Positions 41,123 to 52,640 of a DNA stretch of 64,000 nt are shown here, one piece after another. Source of the stretch: HK1 sp965202875 (GTDB lineage: Bacteria > Pseudomonadota > Gammaproteobacteria > HK1). Below the pieces are notes generated by a model. The model made no database searches. It had not been told where the DNA came from and saw only the letters and a list, made by a program, of their open reading frames with translations. Location of the stretch: the NCBI GenBank assembly GCA_965202875.1, contig OZ241870.1:2852001-2916000 (forward strand), read 5' to 3'. Position 1 is the stretch's first letter, and each line of letters starts with the position of its first letter. Position numbers and translations under genes: made by a program.

Positions 41123-41410
41123 ATGAATCTCAGACCATTACACGATCGAGTGATCGTTCGCCGTGAGGAAGAGGAGCGCACGTCGGCAGGCGGGATCGTG
41201 ATCCCGGACACCGCCACCGAGAAGCCGATCCGCGGTGAAGTCATCGCCGCCGGCAACGGGAAGAGGCTCGACAGCGGAGAGGTGCGCCCCCTCGACGTCA
41301 AGAAGGGGGACAAGGTGCTGTTCGGGAAGTATTCGGGCACCGAGGTGAAGGTGGACGGCGAGGATCTCCTCGTGATGCGCGAGGACGACCTCATGGCCGT
41401 CGTCGAGTGA
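41123..41410 (+). CDS. groS: Co-chaperonin GroES
   Basis: The 95-residue lid of the GroEL chamber. MNLRPLHDRVIVRREEEERT, the mobile loop SAGGIVIPDTATEKPIRGEV and the C-terminus LVMREDDLMAVVE are standard. The ATG at 41,123 is preceded by AGGAG. Heat-shock promoter and CIRCE site lie upstream; groEL follows after 60 bp. Confidence 0.98.
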   Translation: MNLRPLHDRVIVRREEEERTSAGGIVIPDTATEKPIRGEVIAAGNGKRLDSGEVRPLDVKKGDKVLFGKYSGTEVKVDGEDLLVMREDDLMAVVE

Positions 41411-41470
41411 CCGCTCGTCACGCAACCCCGAACCACAGATCCGTGAACCGGAACTCAGGAGCAACCTCAA

Positions 41471-43108
<1,638 letters not shown>

Positions 43109-43133
43109 AGCGTCCATTCCAGCCTGACGGCAG

Positions 43134-43162
43134 AAAAAAGCCCCGCTCCGGCGGGGCTTTTT
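43134..43162 (+). terminator. Rho-independent terminator after groEL
   Basis: GCCCCGC (43,140-43,146), loop TCCG, GCGGGGC (43,151-43,157), followed by TTTTT and preceded by AAAAAA, so it may work in both directions. Confidence 0.92.
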
Positions 43163-43498
43163 CTTTCCGGCGGTCCGGACTGGGGGAGCTTGGCGAATGT
43201 TTCAGTCCACCATCCCGTCTCACCGGCGCTCGACGTGCGGGTGGGAAGCCCCCGTTCCCATGGTGGGCTTCGAAGGCCGTGCACAGGAGTGCCTGGCAAG
43301 CACTCCGGCCGACCTTCTGTCTCACCGGCGCCGATGGGGGGCGGGACGCCCATTCCCAAAGGTGGGCATCATCGGCGAATACTCCCGCAGCCCTTCGTCT
43401 CGCCGGCGCTCGCAGAGGCTCCGGTATCGCGCGGATGGGGTGATCTGGCGAAGGATACAAGATACCCTCGCCCCATCTGATATCCTCCCTGAAAAAAA
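43163..43498. repeat. Intergenic region with three related GC-rich blocks
   Basis: Three blocks share CGTCTCACCGGCGCTCG or close variants (around 43,215, 43,317 and 43,398), about 80-105 bp apart. The first two continue into a GGGnnGCCCnnnTTCCCAnnGGTGGGC segment. This resembles the GGGACGCCC dispersed motif. No gene is visible. A glnE promoter may be included (TTGAAT-like boxes are not clear). Confidence 0.55.
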
Positions 43499-46405
43499 AT
43501 GACTCGAAGCAACCTGGACTGGCGTGGTGACGCGCCGCTGCCCACGGCCCTCGCGGCGAGCGGCGGCGAGCGGCTCGCCACGCTTGTGTCGAGCGTCGAG
43601 ACACTCGACGCCGGCGCCCTTCCTGGCGACGTGCTGCGGGTGCTCGCCTGCTCCGACTTCGTCTTCTCGAACTGCAAACGGCACCCGGCGATGCTCGCGG
43701 ATCTGGTCGCGAGCGGGGATCTCGAAGCACCGTATCCGGCGTTCGGAGCCGGAACCCGCGATCGGCAATCCCTGCACGAGCGGGCCGATGCGCTGGCCGG
43801 CGCGGCCGAATCGATCGACGGCCTGATGGCGGACCTTCGGCGGCTGCGGCGCCGGGAGATGGTGCGGATCGCCTGGCGCGACATCGGCGGGCTCGCCGAC
43901 TTCGACGAGACCGTGCAGGACACCTCCGACCTCGCCGACGCGATCATCGACGCCAGTCTGGGCCGGCTCCACGAGTGGCAGCGCGTGGATCTCGGCACCC
44001 CCGTCGGCCACTCCGGCGAGCCCCAGCAGCTCATCGTGCTCGCGCTGGGCAAGCTCGGCGCAAGCGAGCTGAACTTCTCCTCCGACATCGACCTCATCTT
44101 CACATTCCCCGAGAACGGGCAGACCGAAGGCGGCCGGCGCAGCGTCGACAACGACCGCTTCTTCCTCCAGCTTGCGCGCAAGCTCGTGAAAGTGCTCGGG
44201 GAGCCGACCGCAGACGGCTTCGTCTACCGCGTGGACATGCGCCTGCGCCCGTTCGGGAGCCAGGGGCCGCTCGTGCTCGGCTTCGACGCGCTGGAGGAGT
44301 ACTACCAGACGCACGGCCGCGACTGGGAGCGCTATGCGCTCATCCGGGCGCGCGCGGTCAGCGGCGACATGGCGCTGGCGGCGGAGCTGCTGGAGCGGCT
44401 GCGTCCCTTCGTGTACCGGCGCTACATCGACTTCGGCACCCTCCAGTCCCTGCGTTCCCTGAAGGTGCTGATGGAGCAGGAAGTCACCCGCAAGGGCATG
44501 GAGCACAGCGTGAAGCACGGCCCCGGGGGGATCCGGGAGGTCGAGTTCACCGCGCAGGCGTTCCAGATGGTGCGGGGCGGACGCACTCCTGCGCTTCGTT
44601 ACCGGCGCCTCCTGACGGTGCTCGCGCGTCTCGGCGAGCTCGGGTTGCTCCCCGACCACGCGGTCAGGTCGTTGAGCGCCGCGTACCGTTTTCTGCGCAC
44701 GGCCGAGCATCGCCTCCAGCAGGTGGACGACCGGCAGGAACACGTGCTTCCACGGGACGATGCGGGTCGCGCCCGCATCGCTGCCGCCATGGGCTACGCG
44801 ACCTGGGAGGCGTTCTCCGAGGTGCTCGACCACCACCGCCGCAACGTGGACGAGCAGTTCGCCCAGGTGTTCGGCGAAGAGCGCGACGCCGGCGACGCCG
44901 CCGGGAGCGATCCGCTCGGCACCCTGTTCACCCCTGCCGCCGACGAAGCCGCCGGCGTCGCGTCGCTCGAAGGCGCAGGGTTCGCCGACCCGCACGAGGC
45001 GTGGTCGATCGTCGCGCGGTACCGGGACACCCTGGTGCTCAAGATCCCCGACGCCCTCGGGCACGAGAGGCTGGCCCGTCTCGCGCCGGATCTGCTGCGC
45101 GCCGTCGCGGCGCAAGGCAACGCGGCGGCGACCCTCGAACGGGTGATGGCGGTGATCGAATCGATCGCGAAGCGCAGCGTCTACCTCGCGCTGCTCGCGG
45201 AGCGCCCCATCGCCCTCTCCCAATTCGTGCATCTCTGCGCGGCGAGCCCCTGGATCGCGCGGCTGCTTGGCCGTCATCCGATCCTCTTCGACGAGCTCCT
45301 CGACCCGCGCACCCTCTACGAGCCCCTCGCCCCCGACCAGCTCGCCGAGGACGTCGCCGGGCGTCTCGCCGCCGTCGATGATCCGGACCGGGAGTTCGAA
45401 CTCGACTGCCTGCGTCAGTCGAAGCAGGCGAACGTCCTGCGGGTGGCGGCGGCGGACATCTCGCGCCGGATCCCGCTGATGGTCGTCAGCGACCACCTCA
45501 CCGAGATCGCGGAAGCGGTGCTGCGCGCGGCGCTGACACTCGCATGGCGTGACGTCGTCTCCCGCCACGGGCGGCCGGCGTCGGTGCCCGAAGGCAGCGG
45601 GTTCGCACCCTACGCAGTCATCGCCTACGGGAAGTTCGGCGGCATCGAGCTCGGCTACGGCTCCGATCTCGACCTCGTCTTCGTGCACGACGACGACCCG
45701 AACGCCATGACCACCGGAAGCAAACCCGTCGATCCCGCTACCTTCTACGCCCGGCTCACGCAGCGGCTCATCCACATTCTGACCACCATGACAGCCCAGG
45801 GCGCGCTCTACGAGGTGGATCCGCGGCTGCGCCCGGACGGTACGAAAGGGGTGCTCGTCAACACCCTCGGCGGCCTCGGCGACTACCTGCGGAACAAGGC
45901 GTGGACCTGGGAGCACCAGGCGCTGGTGAGAGCCCGCGCGGTGGCCGGCGATCCGGCGCTGGGGCAGCGCTTCGCGCAGCTCCGCCGCGAGATCCTGCTC
46001 CGCGACCGGGACGGCGATGCGTTGCGCGGCGACGTACGGACCATGCGCGAGCGCATGCGCTCCGAGCTTGGCTCGCACGCCCCCGGACGCTTCGATCTGA
46101 AGCAGGACCGGGGCGGGATCGCGGACGTCGAGTTCATGGTGCAGTACGTCGCACTACGCTGGGCGTCGCGGCTCGGCGCCGACCTCGACTTCACCGACAA
46201 CGTCCGTCTGCTCGAAGGGTTCGGGCGGGCCGGCCTGATGCCGGAGGAGGACGTCACCCTGCTCGCGGATGCGTACCGCGCCTACCGGGGGCGGATGCAC
46301 GAGCTCTCGCTGCAGGAATCCGGCGGGGTGGTCGGGGGCGATGAATTCGTCGAGCCCCGCGACGCGGTGACCGCGATCTGGAAGCGCCTGATGGAGACGT
46401 CCTGA
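43499..46405 (+). CDS. glnE: Bifunctional glutamine synthetase adenylyltransferase/deadenylase
   Basis: Adds or removes AMP on glutamine synthetase in response to PII. The 968-residue protein has two nucleotidyltransferase domains: GASELNFSSDIDLIFTF near residues 187-203 (deadenylase side) and GGIELGYGSDLDLVFVHDDD near residues 713-732 (adenylase side). Regions such as GPGGIREVEFTAQAFQMVRG and RGGIADVEFMVQYVAL are conserved after each domain. The ATG at 43,499 follows an A-tract and lacks a clear ribosome-binding site. In many relatives ilvE and a zf-CHCC gene follow; here an accessory island intervenes. Confidence 0.95.
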   Translation: MTRSNLDWRGDAPLPTALAASGGERLATLVSSVETLDAGALPGDVLRVLACSDFVFSNCKRHPAMLADLVASGDLEAPYPAFGAGTRDRQSLHERADALAGAAESIDGLMADLRRLRRREMVRIAWRDIGGLADFDETVQDTSDLADAIIDASLGRLHEWQRVDLGTPVGHSGEPQQLIVLALGKLGASELNFSSDIDLIFTFPENGQTEGGRRSVDNDRFFLQLARKLVKVLGEPTADGFVYRVDMRLRPFGSQGPLVLGFDALEEYYQTHGRDWERYALIRARAVSGDMALAAELLERLRPFVYRRYIDFGTLQSLRSLKVLMEQEVTRKGMEHSVKHGPGGIREVEFTAQAFQMVRGGRTPALRYRRLLTVLARLGELGLLPDHAVRSLSAAYRFLRTAEHRLQQVDDRQEHVLPRDDAGRARIAAAMGYATWEAFSEVLDHHRRNVDEQFAQVFGEERDAGDAAGSDPLGTLFTPAADEAAGVASLEGAGFADPHEAWSIVARYRDTLVLKIPDALGHERLARLAPDLLRAVAAQGNAAATLERVMAVIESIAKRSVYLALLAERPIALSQFVHLCAASPWIARLLGRHPILFDELLDPRTLYEPLAPDQLAEDVAGRLAAVDDPDREFELDCLRQSKQANVLRVAAADISRRIPLMVVSDHLTEIAEAVLRAALTLAWRDVVSRHGRPASVPEGSGFAPYAVIAYGKFGGIELGYGSDLDLVFVHDDDPNAMTTGSKPVDPATFYARLTQRLIHILTTMTAQGALYEVDPRLRPDGTKGVLVNTLGGLGDYLRNKAWTWEHQALVRARAVAGDPALGQRFAQLRREILLRDRDGDALRGDVRTMRERMRSELGSHAPGRFDLKQDRGGIADVEFMVQYVALRWASRLGADLDFTDNVRLLEGFGRAGLMPEEDVTLLADAYRAYRGRMHELSLQESGGVVGGDEFVEPRDAVTAIWKRLMETS

Positions 46406-46574
46406 AGGGGTTGGGACGGGCAGGCGCGGACGATCCAGCGGCATGGGGCTTGCGGCGATTCTCTTGCAGGCGATCATCTACTCTCCCTGAACCACCGGTT
46501 GACAGTGAGGCGGAGTGTGTACAATCCTTGACGCGGTTCATTATCGCGACTTGCTCACAGAGGGAGAAGATACG

Positions 46575-47054
46575 ATGAGCCATCCTTCCGTCGCTGTCGC
46601 CCGATATCTCCTTGACCGGGCAAACAAGGCCGGGCGTCCCCTCTCACCGATGAAACTCATCAAGCTCGTGTACATCGCGCATGGCTGGATGCTCGGCCTC
46701 TACGGCAGGCCCCTGATCCGGGAGGATGTGGAAGCATGGAAGTATGGTCCGGTGATCCGGGAGCTATATCACGAGGTCAAGAGCTTTCGCCATCACCCGA
46801 TCCCTCCGAATGCCTTGGTGCCTGGAGAAGGCGAGTCGGATTTTGGCGAATATGAACAAAGTGTAATGGATCAGACGTTCGATATTTATGGTCTCCGCAC
46901 TGCGATCCAGCTTTCCCAAATGACACACTCTCCGGAAACCCCGTGGGATTTCATCTATAACGAAGTCGGCAACAGCTTCACCATCCCGAACGATTTGATC
47001 GAAGACCACTACGCGCGGCTGTACAAGAAGTACGGCGCTTCGAAAGCTGCATGA
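46575..47054 (+). CDS. Panacea-domain (DUF4065, SocA/GepA-like) protein
   Basis: A 159-residue protein of the Panacea family, often the antitoxin in PanAT toxin-antitoxin pairs and also found beside phage and mobile genes. VAVARYLLDRANKAGRPLSP, LIKLVYIAHGWMLGLYGRPL and VEAWKYGPVIRELYHEVKSF are characteristic. The ATG at 46,575 has GGGAGAAG upstream. No known toxin is adjacent; the next gene is a small membrane protein 111 bp downstream, beyond a dispersed repeat. Base composition from here to about 50.4 kb is less GC-rich than flanking genes, suggesting transfer. Confidence 0.87.
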   Translation: MSHPSVAVARYLLDRANKAGRPLSPMKLIKLVYIAHGWMLGLYGRPLIREDVEAWKYGPVIRELYHEVKSFRHHPIPPNALVPGEGESDFGEYEQSVMDQTFDIYGLRTAIQLSQMTHSPETPWDFIYNEVGNSFTIPNDLIEDHYARLYKKYGASKAA

Positions 47055-47084
47055 TGCCGATCCTCATCTCCCTAAACTAGGCAG

Positions 47085-47156
47085 AGCCGGAACCAAACGC
47101 CGGCTGGCGGAAAAAGTCTTCGTCGTCTTGTCGAAGATCTTATCGGTAAGGGACTA
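47085..47156 (+). repeat. Dispersed composite repeat, copy B
   Basis: Starts AGCCGGAACCAAACGCCGGC and includes CTTCGTCGTCTTGTCGAAG, a potential hairpin, then ends GGTAAGGGACTA. Best matched by copy A (24.3 kb) and copy D (40.2 kb). It separates the Panacea gene from the NYN-NACHT operon. Confidence 0.75.
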
Positions 47157-47165
47157 TGGCTCATT

Positions 47166-47531
47166 ATGTCGACAGCGCTCAGGGTACGCACGAGATTCCA
47201 AGCGTTCCTATCGATGGTTTGTCCGAGTCGGACAAAAAAAGCGCAACAAGAGTCAGCCGAGTACAAAGACCAACGACTCGAACAGGAGGCACGACGGCTT
47301 CAGCACCGACGCCGTGAAGGTGTACGGCAACAAGTCCACGCCGGCGCACTGCTGCTCATCTGGCTCGCCGTCATCATGTCGGCCTGGATGCTGATCACAT
47401 GGGGTTTTCATTTGCTCGCCCCCGAGAGATACCACTACCTGAGCCCCGAACAATACGATGAACTGAAGAACGTGCTCTTCAGCGCGCTCCTCGCCGCTTT
47501 TGTCTCCGAGTACGCGAAGAGAGTGCTGTGA
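47166..47531 (+). CDS. Small membrane protein upstream of the NYN-NACHT pair
   Basis: A 121-residue protein with a charged, helical N-terminal half (residues 23-55, RTKKAQQESAEYKDQRLEQE and on). A transmembrane segment follows at about residues 60-85 (ALLLIWLAVIMSAWMLITWG), then the C-terminal LSPEQYDELKNVLFSALLAA. The ending resembles small membrane proteins of uncertain role found in accessory regions. Its stop is 33 bp before the NYN start, on the same strand. A different frame from an ATG at 47,155 is open for 53 codons; I prefer the frame given because of its membrane segment and tail. Confidence 0.6.
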   Translation: MSTALRVRTRFQAFLSMVCPSRTKKAQQESAEYKDQRLEQEARRLQHRRREGVRQQVHAGALLLIWLAVIMSAWMLITWGFHLLAPERYHYLSPEQYDELKNVLFSALLAAFVSEYAKRVL

Positions 47532-47564
47532 CCGGTTGATTCGCCGGCCCACAGAGAATCCTAC

Positions 47565-48221
47565 GTGATGATCAGACCCTTCAAGAGAGCGATTGGTTTT
47601 GTCGATTGGCACACCGCCGTCATCGCGTCAGGCGCTGCGATACGATCGAACCGCCGGGACATCATCGCGGAGAGAGCCCTGAGACACGTGGAACGTATCG
47701 TGTCGGATTGCCTGCAGAAGTCCGTGAAGGGGTTGAAATTCGAGGTACGGTTGCGTTTGTACGCGGGATGGCACAGCGGGAAGACGCGCACCAATTACTA
47801 CCATGGCATCGACAGGTTGATGGGAACATATGCCAGCAAGATCCGGTATTATCATGCCGGTCGCGTGATGTTCCGGGGAGGGAACGACGGTATCCGACTG
47901 GGCAACACGCTTGCTTGCGTCCCGGGGAGGTTCGCACGCAAACATGGCGTACACCTTCTCGACACATGGAGGCACCGAACGGGCAAATCGGAGGAGAAGA
48001 TGGTGGACACGGCGCTCGTCGCGGACCTTCTCGGTCTCGTGAACCGGAAAGAAGCCGATCAATACCTCGTGGTTTCCGATGACGACGACATGTTGCCGGG
48101 ACTCTTCGCGGCGGAAGCCGCGGGCGCCGAAGGCATGATGCTCAGCCGTCCGGGCAAGAGCAGCCAATTCATGGCCCATGCCCGCGATCTCATCCACACG
48201 TACGGAAGCGTCCAACCATGA
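47565..48221 (+). CDS. NYN (PIN-like) domain nuclease
   Basis: A 218-residue protein that looks like a complete NYN-domain ribonuclease. FVDWHTA near residue 12 supplies the first acidic residue (D14). KMVDTALVADLLGLV at residues 145-159 supplies D148 and D154. YLVVSDDDDMLPGLFAAEAA at residues 167-186 supplies the SDDD cluster. This is the usual acidic site of metal-dependent PIN/NYN RNases. The start is ATG at 47,565 or the adjacent ATG at 47,568. Its stop overlaps the start of the NACHT gene (ATGA), so the two are co-translated and probably act together. Confidence 0.8.
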   Translation: MMIRPFKRAIGFVDWHTAVIASGAAIRSNRRDIIAERALRHVERIVSDCLQKSVKGLKFEVRLRLYAGWHSGKTRTNYYHGIDRLMGTYASKIRYYHAGRVMFRGGNDGIRLGNTLACVPGRFARKHGVHLLDTWRHRTGKSEEKMVDTALVADLLGLVNRKEADQYLVVSDDDDMLPGLFAAEAAGAEGMMLSRPGKSSQFMAHARDLIHTYGSVQP

Positions 48222-50452
48222 ACGAACTCTTGAGCAAAGAGCTTGCGGACCTTCGGCTCTTCGCCGATCCGTTCGAGGAGTTCAGGAGCGGGCTGCGTGC
48301 CGATGGATGGACGGCGAGCTTCGTACGCAAAGGAGAAGAAATCTCGATTCAGCGCGAATCCAACGAAGCAATCCGAAAGCTGGCCGGTCCGGGACAGACG
48401 AAATATAGAAATTTCAAGGGATTGCTCGTCAGCGAGACGTTCGCCTATCTGGAACGCTTGGCAAGCGCCCAGAAGCATCGCACAATGAATCTTGTCGATC
48501 CGGATACCGGAGATCTGAAAGAGTTCCTGCCGGTCGCGGGCGAAATTCGATGGAGTAACGGCTTCGACGAACCCCTGACCTTCGATCTCGTCTGCGACGT
48601 GCTGGAACGGCCTGAAGATCGGCTGCGCGTCCTGGTCATCGATGGAAGCGCAGGAGTCGGCAAGAGTCATTTGATCGAACGGATCGTTCGACGTCGAGCA
48701 GAGCCCGTGTCCTACAAATCGGGGAAGCCCCTGCTTCTCCACATCGAGAGCCGCGGCAAGGTTCTCACATCGCTCAACGATCGGATCGCGGGCACCCTGT
48801 CGGGCCTGCGCGCAAGCTTCTTCGTGGAGGAGCTGAAGCCACTCGTCCGTCGCGGTGCGGTTCAATTGGCGATCGACGGCTTCGACGAGCTCTCGGACAG
48901 CCGGGGATACGTTCGCGCCTGGGGCGCATTGCGGGACTTCATCCGTGACCTCGAAGGCAAGGGCACCTGCATGCTGGCGGGACGTGACACGATGCTGGAT
49001 CCGACCACCGTGCGGGAGGGATTGGGGAATACGGTCGGCGACGACGACATCGTTTTTCTGCGCATCCAGGATCCCCCCGCAAACGGTGTCCGAGTCTGGC
49101 TGTCCAACCACGAGAAATGGCGCAACCAGAAAGGGGTGTTGAATTCTCTCGAGAAACAAATCGAGAGCAGCGAGTATCTCAGGCGACCCTTCTTAATTTC
49201 CAGAATCGCGGATCTCGGGCCGGAGTATTTCCAGGATGCGCAGGGGGAGCCCATTGCCGAGCTCATGGAGAGCATCGTCCGAAGGGAGGGCGAGAAGATG
49301 ACGGGTGCTTCGGCCGACGTCAGCCCCGAGCTCGCCAGCCAGCTTTACGGTGAAGTTCTCTCTGAAGTGGCCCGTATGATGATGGACGACGAGACCAACG
49401 AGATAGAAACGGATCTCGTCGAATTGCTGATCGAAGAAGTGTTCACCGGCCACGCGAATCCGGAGATGGTCAACGCGCTGGTTCAGCGCGCCAAGGCACT
49501 GGCTCTGTTGGAGGAAGAAGCAGGAGACGGCAACAAACGCAAGTTTCCTCACGAGACGGTCAGGTCATATTTCTTCGCCCGGAACGTCTTCGATTATTTT
49601 CCCGAACATGGAGCGACCACGGGCCTGCATCGTGTTCCCTTGAGTGCCGATGATTTCCGGATATTCAATCGCGTTGCGCGGCGCAAGTCCACGTTCGATC
49701 AGGAGCGGCTGCGCGACAACCTGCTGGCGAAGCTTCGTGAGCGGGGTGGCTACGACTATCTGCGGTCGAACATCGGGGGGCTTCTCCTGTCGTTCGCACC
49801 CTTGGAGGAGGATGGATCCGAAGACGACGTGCTCGTTCTTTCACATCTGGAGTTGCGGGACGTCTGGATGGCCGATCTTCTCGGGATCCAGAAGATCAGT
49901 CTGAACGGCTGCCATATACACCGTCTGGACGTTCGAGGAGCGGATCTGGGCGGAGTGCGGTTTTCGAACACCGAGATATTCGAGTTGCTTGCGGATCCTT
50001 TCGTCAAGTTCGGGACAAGTGTTCCGAAACCTCATTCCATCATCGTGTATGAACACTTCAAGGAAAAACGTCTGTTCGAAGGGGTGTCGGACTGGATCGC
50101 AGGGAAAACGCCGAGATCTGGACGTGACGACGCGGATCCGGACGAAAGATGGAATCTTCTGGAGAAATTCGCCCGCATCTCGATGCGGCAGTATTCGATA
50201 CGATCCATTCCAGATCAAATGGATCCGACATCCAAAAAAATCATCGCGTCTCCGCTCTGGCCGCAGCTACGCATACTGCTGGAAAGGTACGATCGACTCG
50301 ATGTGGACACCACCCACGTTGCCTCGGGACCGAGATCGGAGTGGTTCCATCTGGTCGCCGGTGAGGAATTTCTGAACCCAGGGCCGGAATCGCAGGAAAG
50401 CACCCATCGCATCCTCGAAGAATTGAACGCAGGTTCGCGGATGGCGAGCTGA
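48218..50452 (+). CDS. NACHT-type STAND NTPase
   Basis: A 744-residue protein with Walker A GSAGVGKS at residues 143-150 in VLVIDGSAGVGKSHLIERIV, and Walker B QLAIDGFDEL at 216-225, the small-residue/acidic pattern of NACHT NTPases. The N-terminal 130 residues are unassigned. The helical region after the NTPase (residues about 330-460) fits the NACHT C-terminal helical part, and KISLNGCHIHRLDVRGADLG near residue 570 resembles pentapeptide repeats. NACHT proteins in bacteria sense phage and trigger effectors. Here the effector would be the NYN nuclease encoded just upstream. Residues beyond about 600 are unassigned and could be the sensor. Confidence 0.82.
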   Translation: MNELLSKELADLRLFADPFEEFRSGLRADGWTASFVRKGEEISIQRESNEAIRKLAGPGQTKYRNFKGLLVSETFAYLERLASAQKHRTMNLVDPDTGDLKEFLPVAGEIRWSNGFDEPLTFDLVCDVLERPEDRLRVLVIDGSAGVGKSHLIERIVRRRAEPVSYKSGKPLLLHIESRGKVLTSLNDRIAGTLSGLRASFFVEELKPLVRRGAVQLAIDGFDELSDSRGYVRAWGALRDFIRDLEGKGTCMLAGRDTMLDPTTVREGLGNTVGDDDIVFLRIQDPPANGVRVWLSNHEKWRNQKGVLNSLEKQIESSEYLRRPFLISRIADLGPEYFQDAQGEPIAELMESIVRREGEKMTGASADVSPELASQLYGEVLSEVARMMMDDETNEIETDLVELLIEEVFTGHANPEMVNALVQRAKALALLEEEAGDGNKRKFPHETVRSYFFARNVFDYFPEHGATTGLHRVPLSADDFRIFNRVARRKSTFDQERLRDNLLAKLRERGGYDYLRSNIGGLLLSFAPLEEDGSEDDVLVLSHLELRDVWMADLLGIQKISLNGCHIHRLDVRGADLGGVRFSNTEIFELLADPFVKFGTSVPKPHSIIVYEHFKEKRLFEGVSDWIAGKTPRSGRDDADPDERWNLLEKFARISMRQYSIRSIPDQMDPTSKKIIASPLWPQLRILLERYDRLDVDTTHVASGPRSEWFHLVAGEEFLNPGPESQESTHRILEELNAGSRMAS

Positions 50453-50530
50453 TCGAGAGGAGCGCCGGTTGATTCCCTCATTTTGGCGCCGTCACGGTTC
50501 ATCAACATCGACTACGCGGGAGAGACTGTA

Positions 50531-50736
50531 TTGAAACAGCGCACCGCCGGCGCGCGAGGCCTCGTCGAGCCCAACGCGGAGAACCGGTACACGGTGGGGC
50601 GGGCCGACCTGCCGCTGAGCTGCCCGATGCCGGGCATGTCCCTGTGGAACTCGCATCCGAAGGTCTATCTCCCCATCGAGGACAAGGGCGCCGTGAAGTG
50701 CCCGTACTGCGGCGCGGACTACGTGCTGGAGGACAA

Positions 50737-50740
<4 letters not shown>
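50531..50740 (+). CDS. zf-CHCC zinc-finger protein
   Basis: A small zinc-binding protein of the zf-CHCC family. From the TTG at 50,531 (GGGAGAG upstream) it has 69 residues. LPLSCPMPGMSLWNSHPKVY provides C31 and H42 and VKCPYCGADYVL provides C57 and C60. An in-frame TTG at 50,483 gives 85 residues. In many proteobacteria it lies beside glnE/ilvE or lipopolysaccharide genes. Its stop overlaps the msbA start region. Confidence 0.87.
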
Positions 50741-52629
<1,889 letters not shown>

Positions 52630-52640
52630 GCCAATCGGGC

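Noticed and set aside
47155..47316. Alternative 53-codon frame starting ATG GCT CAT
   Set aside because: Overlaps the 121-residue membrane protein frame, lacks any domain and ends abruptly; kept only as a note.
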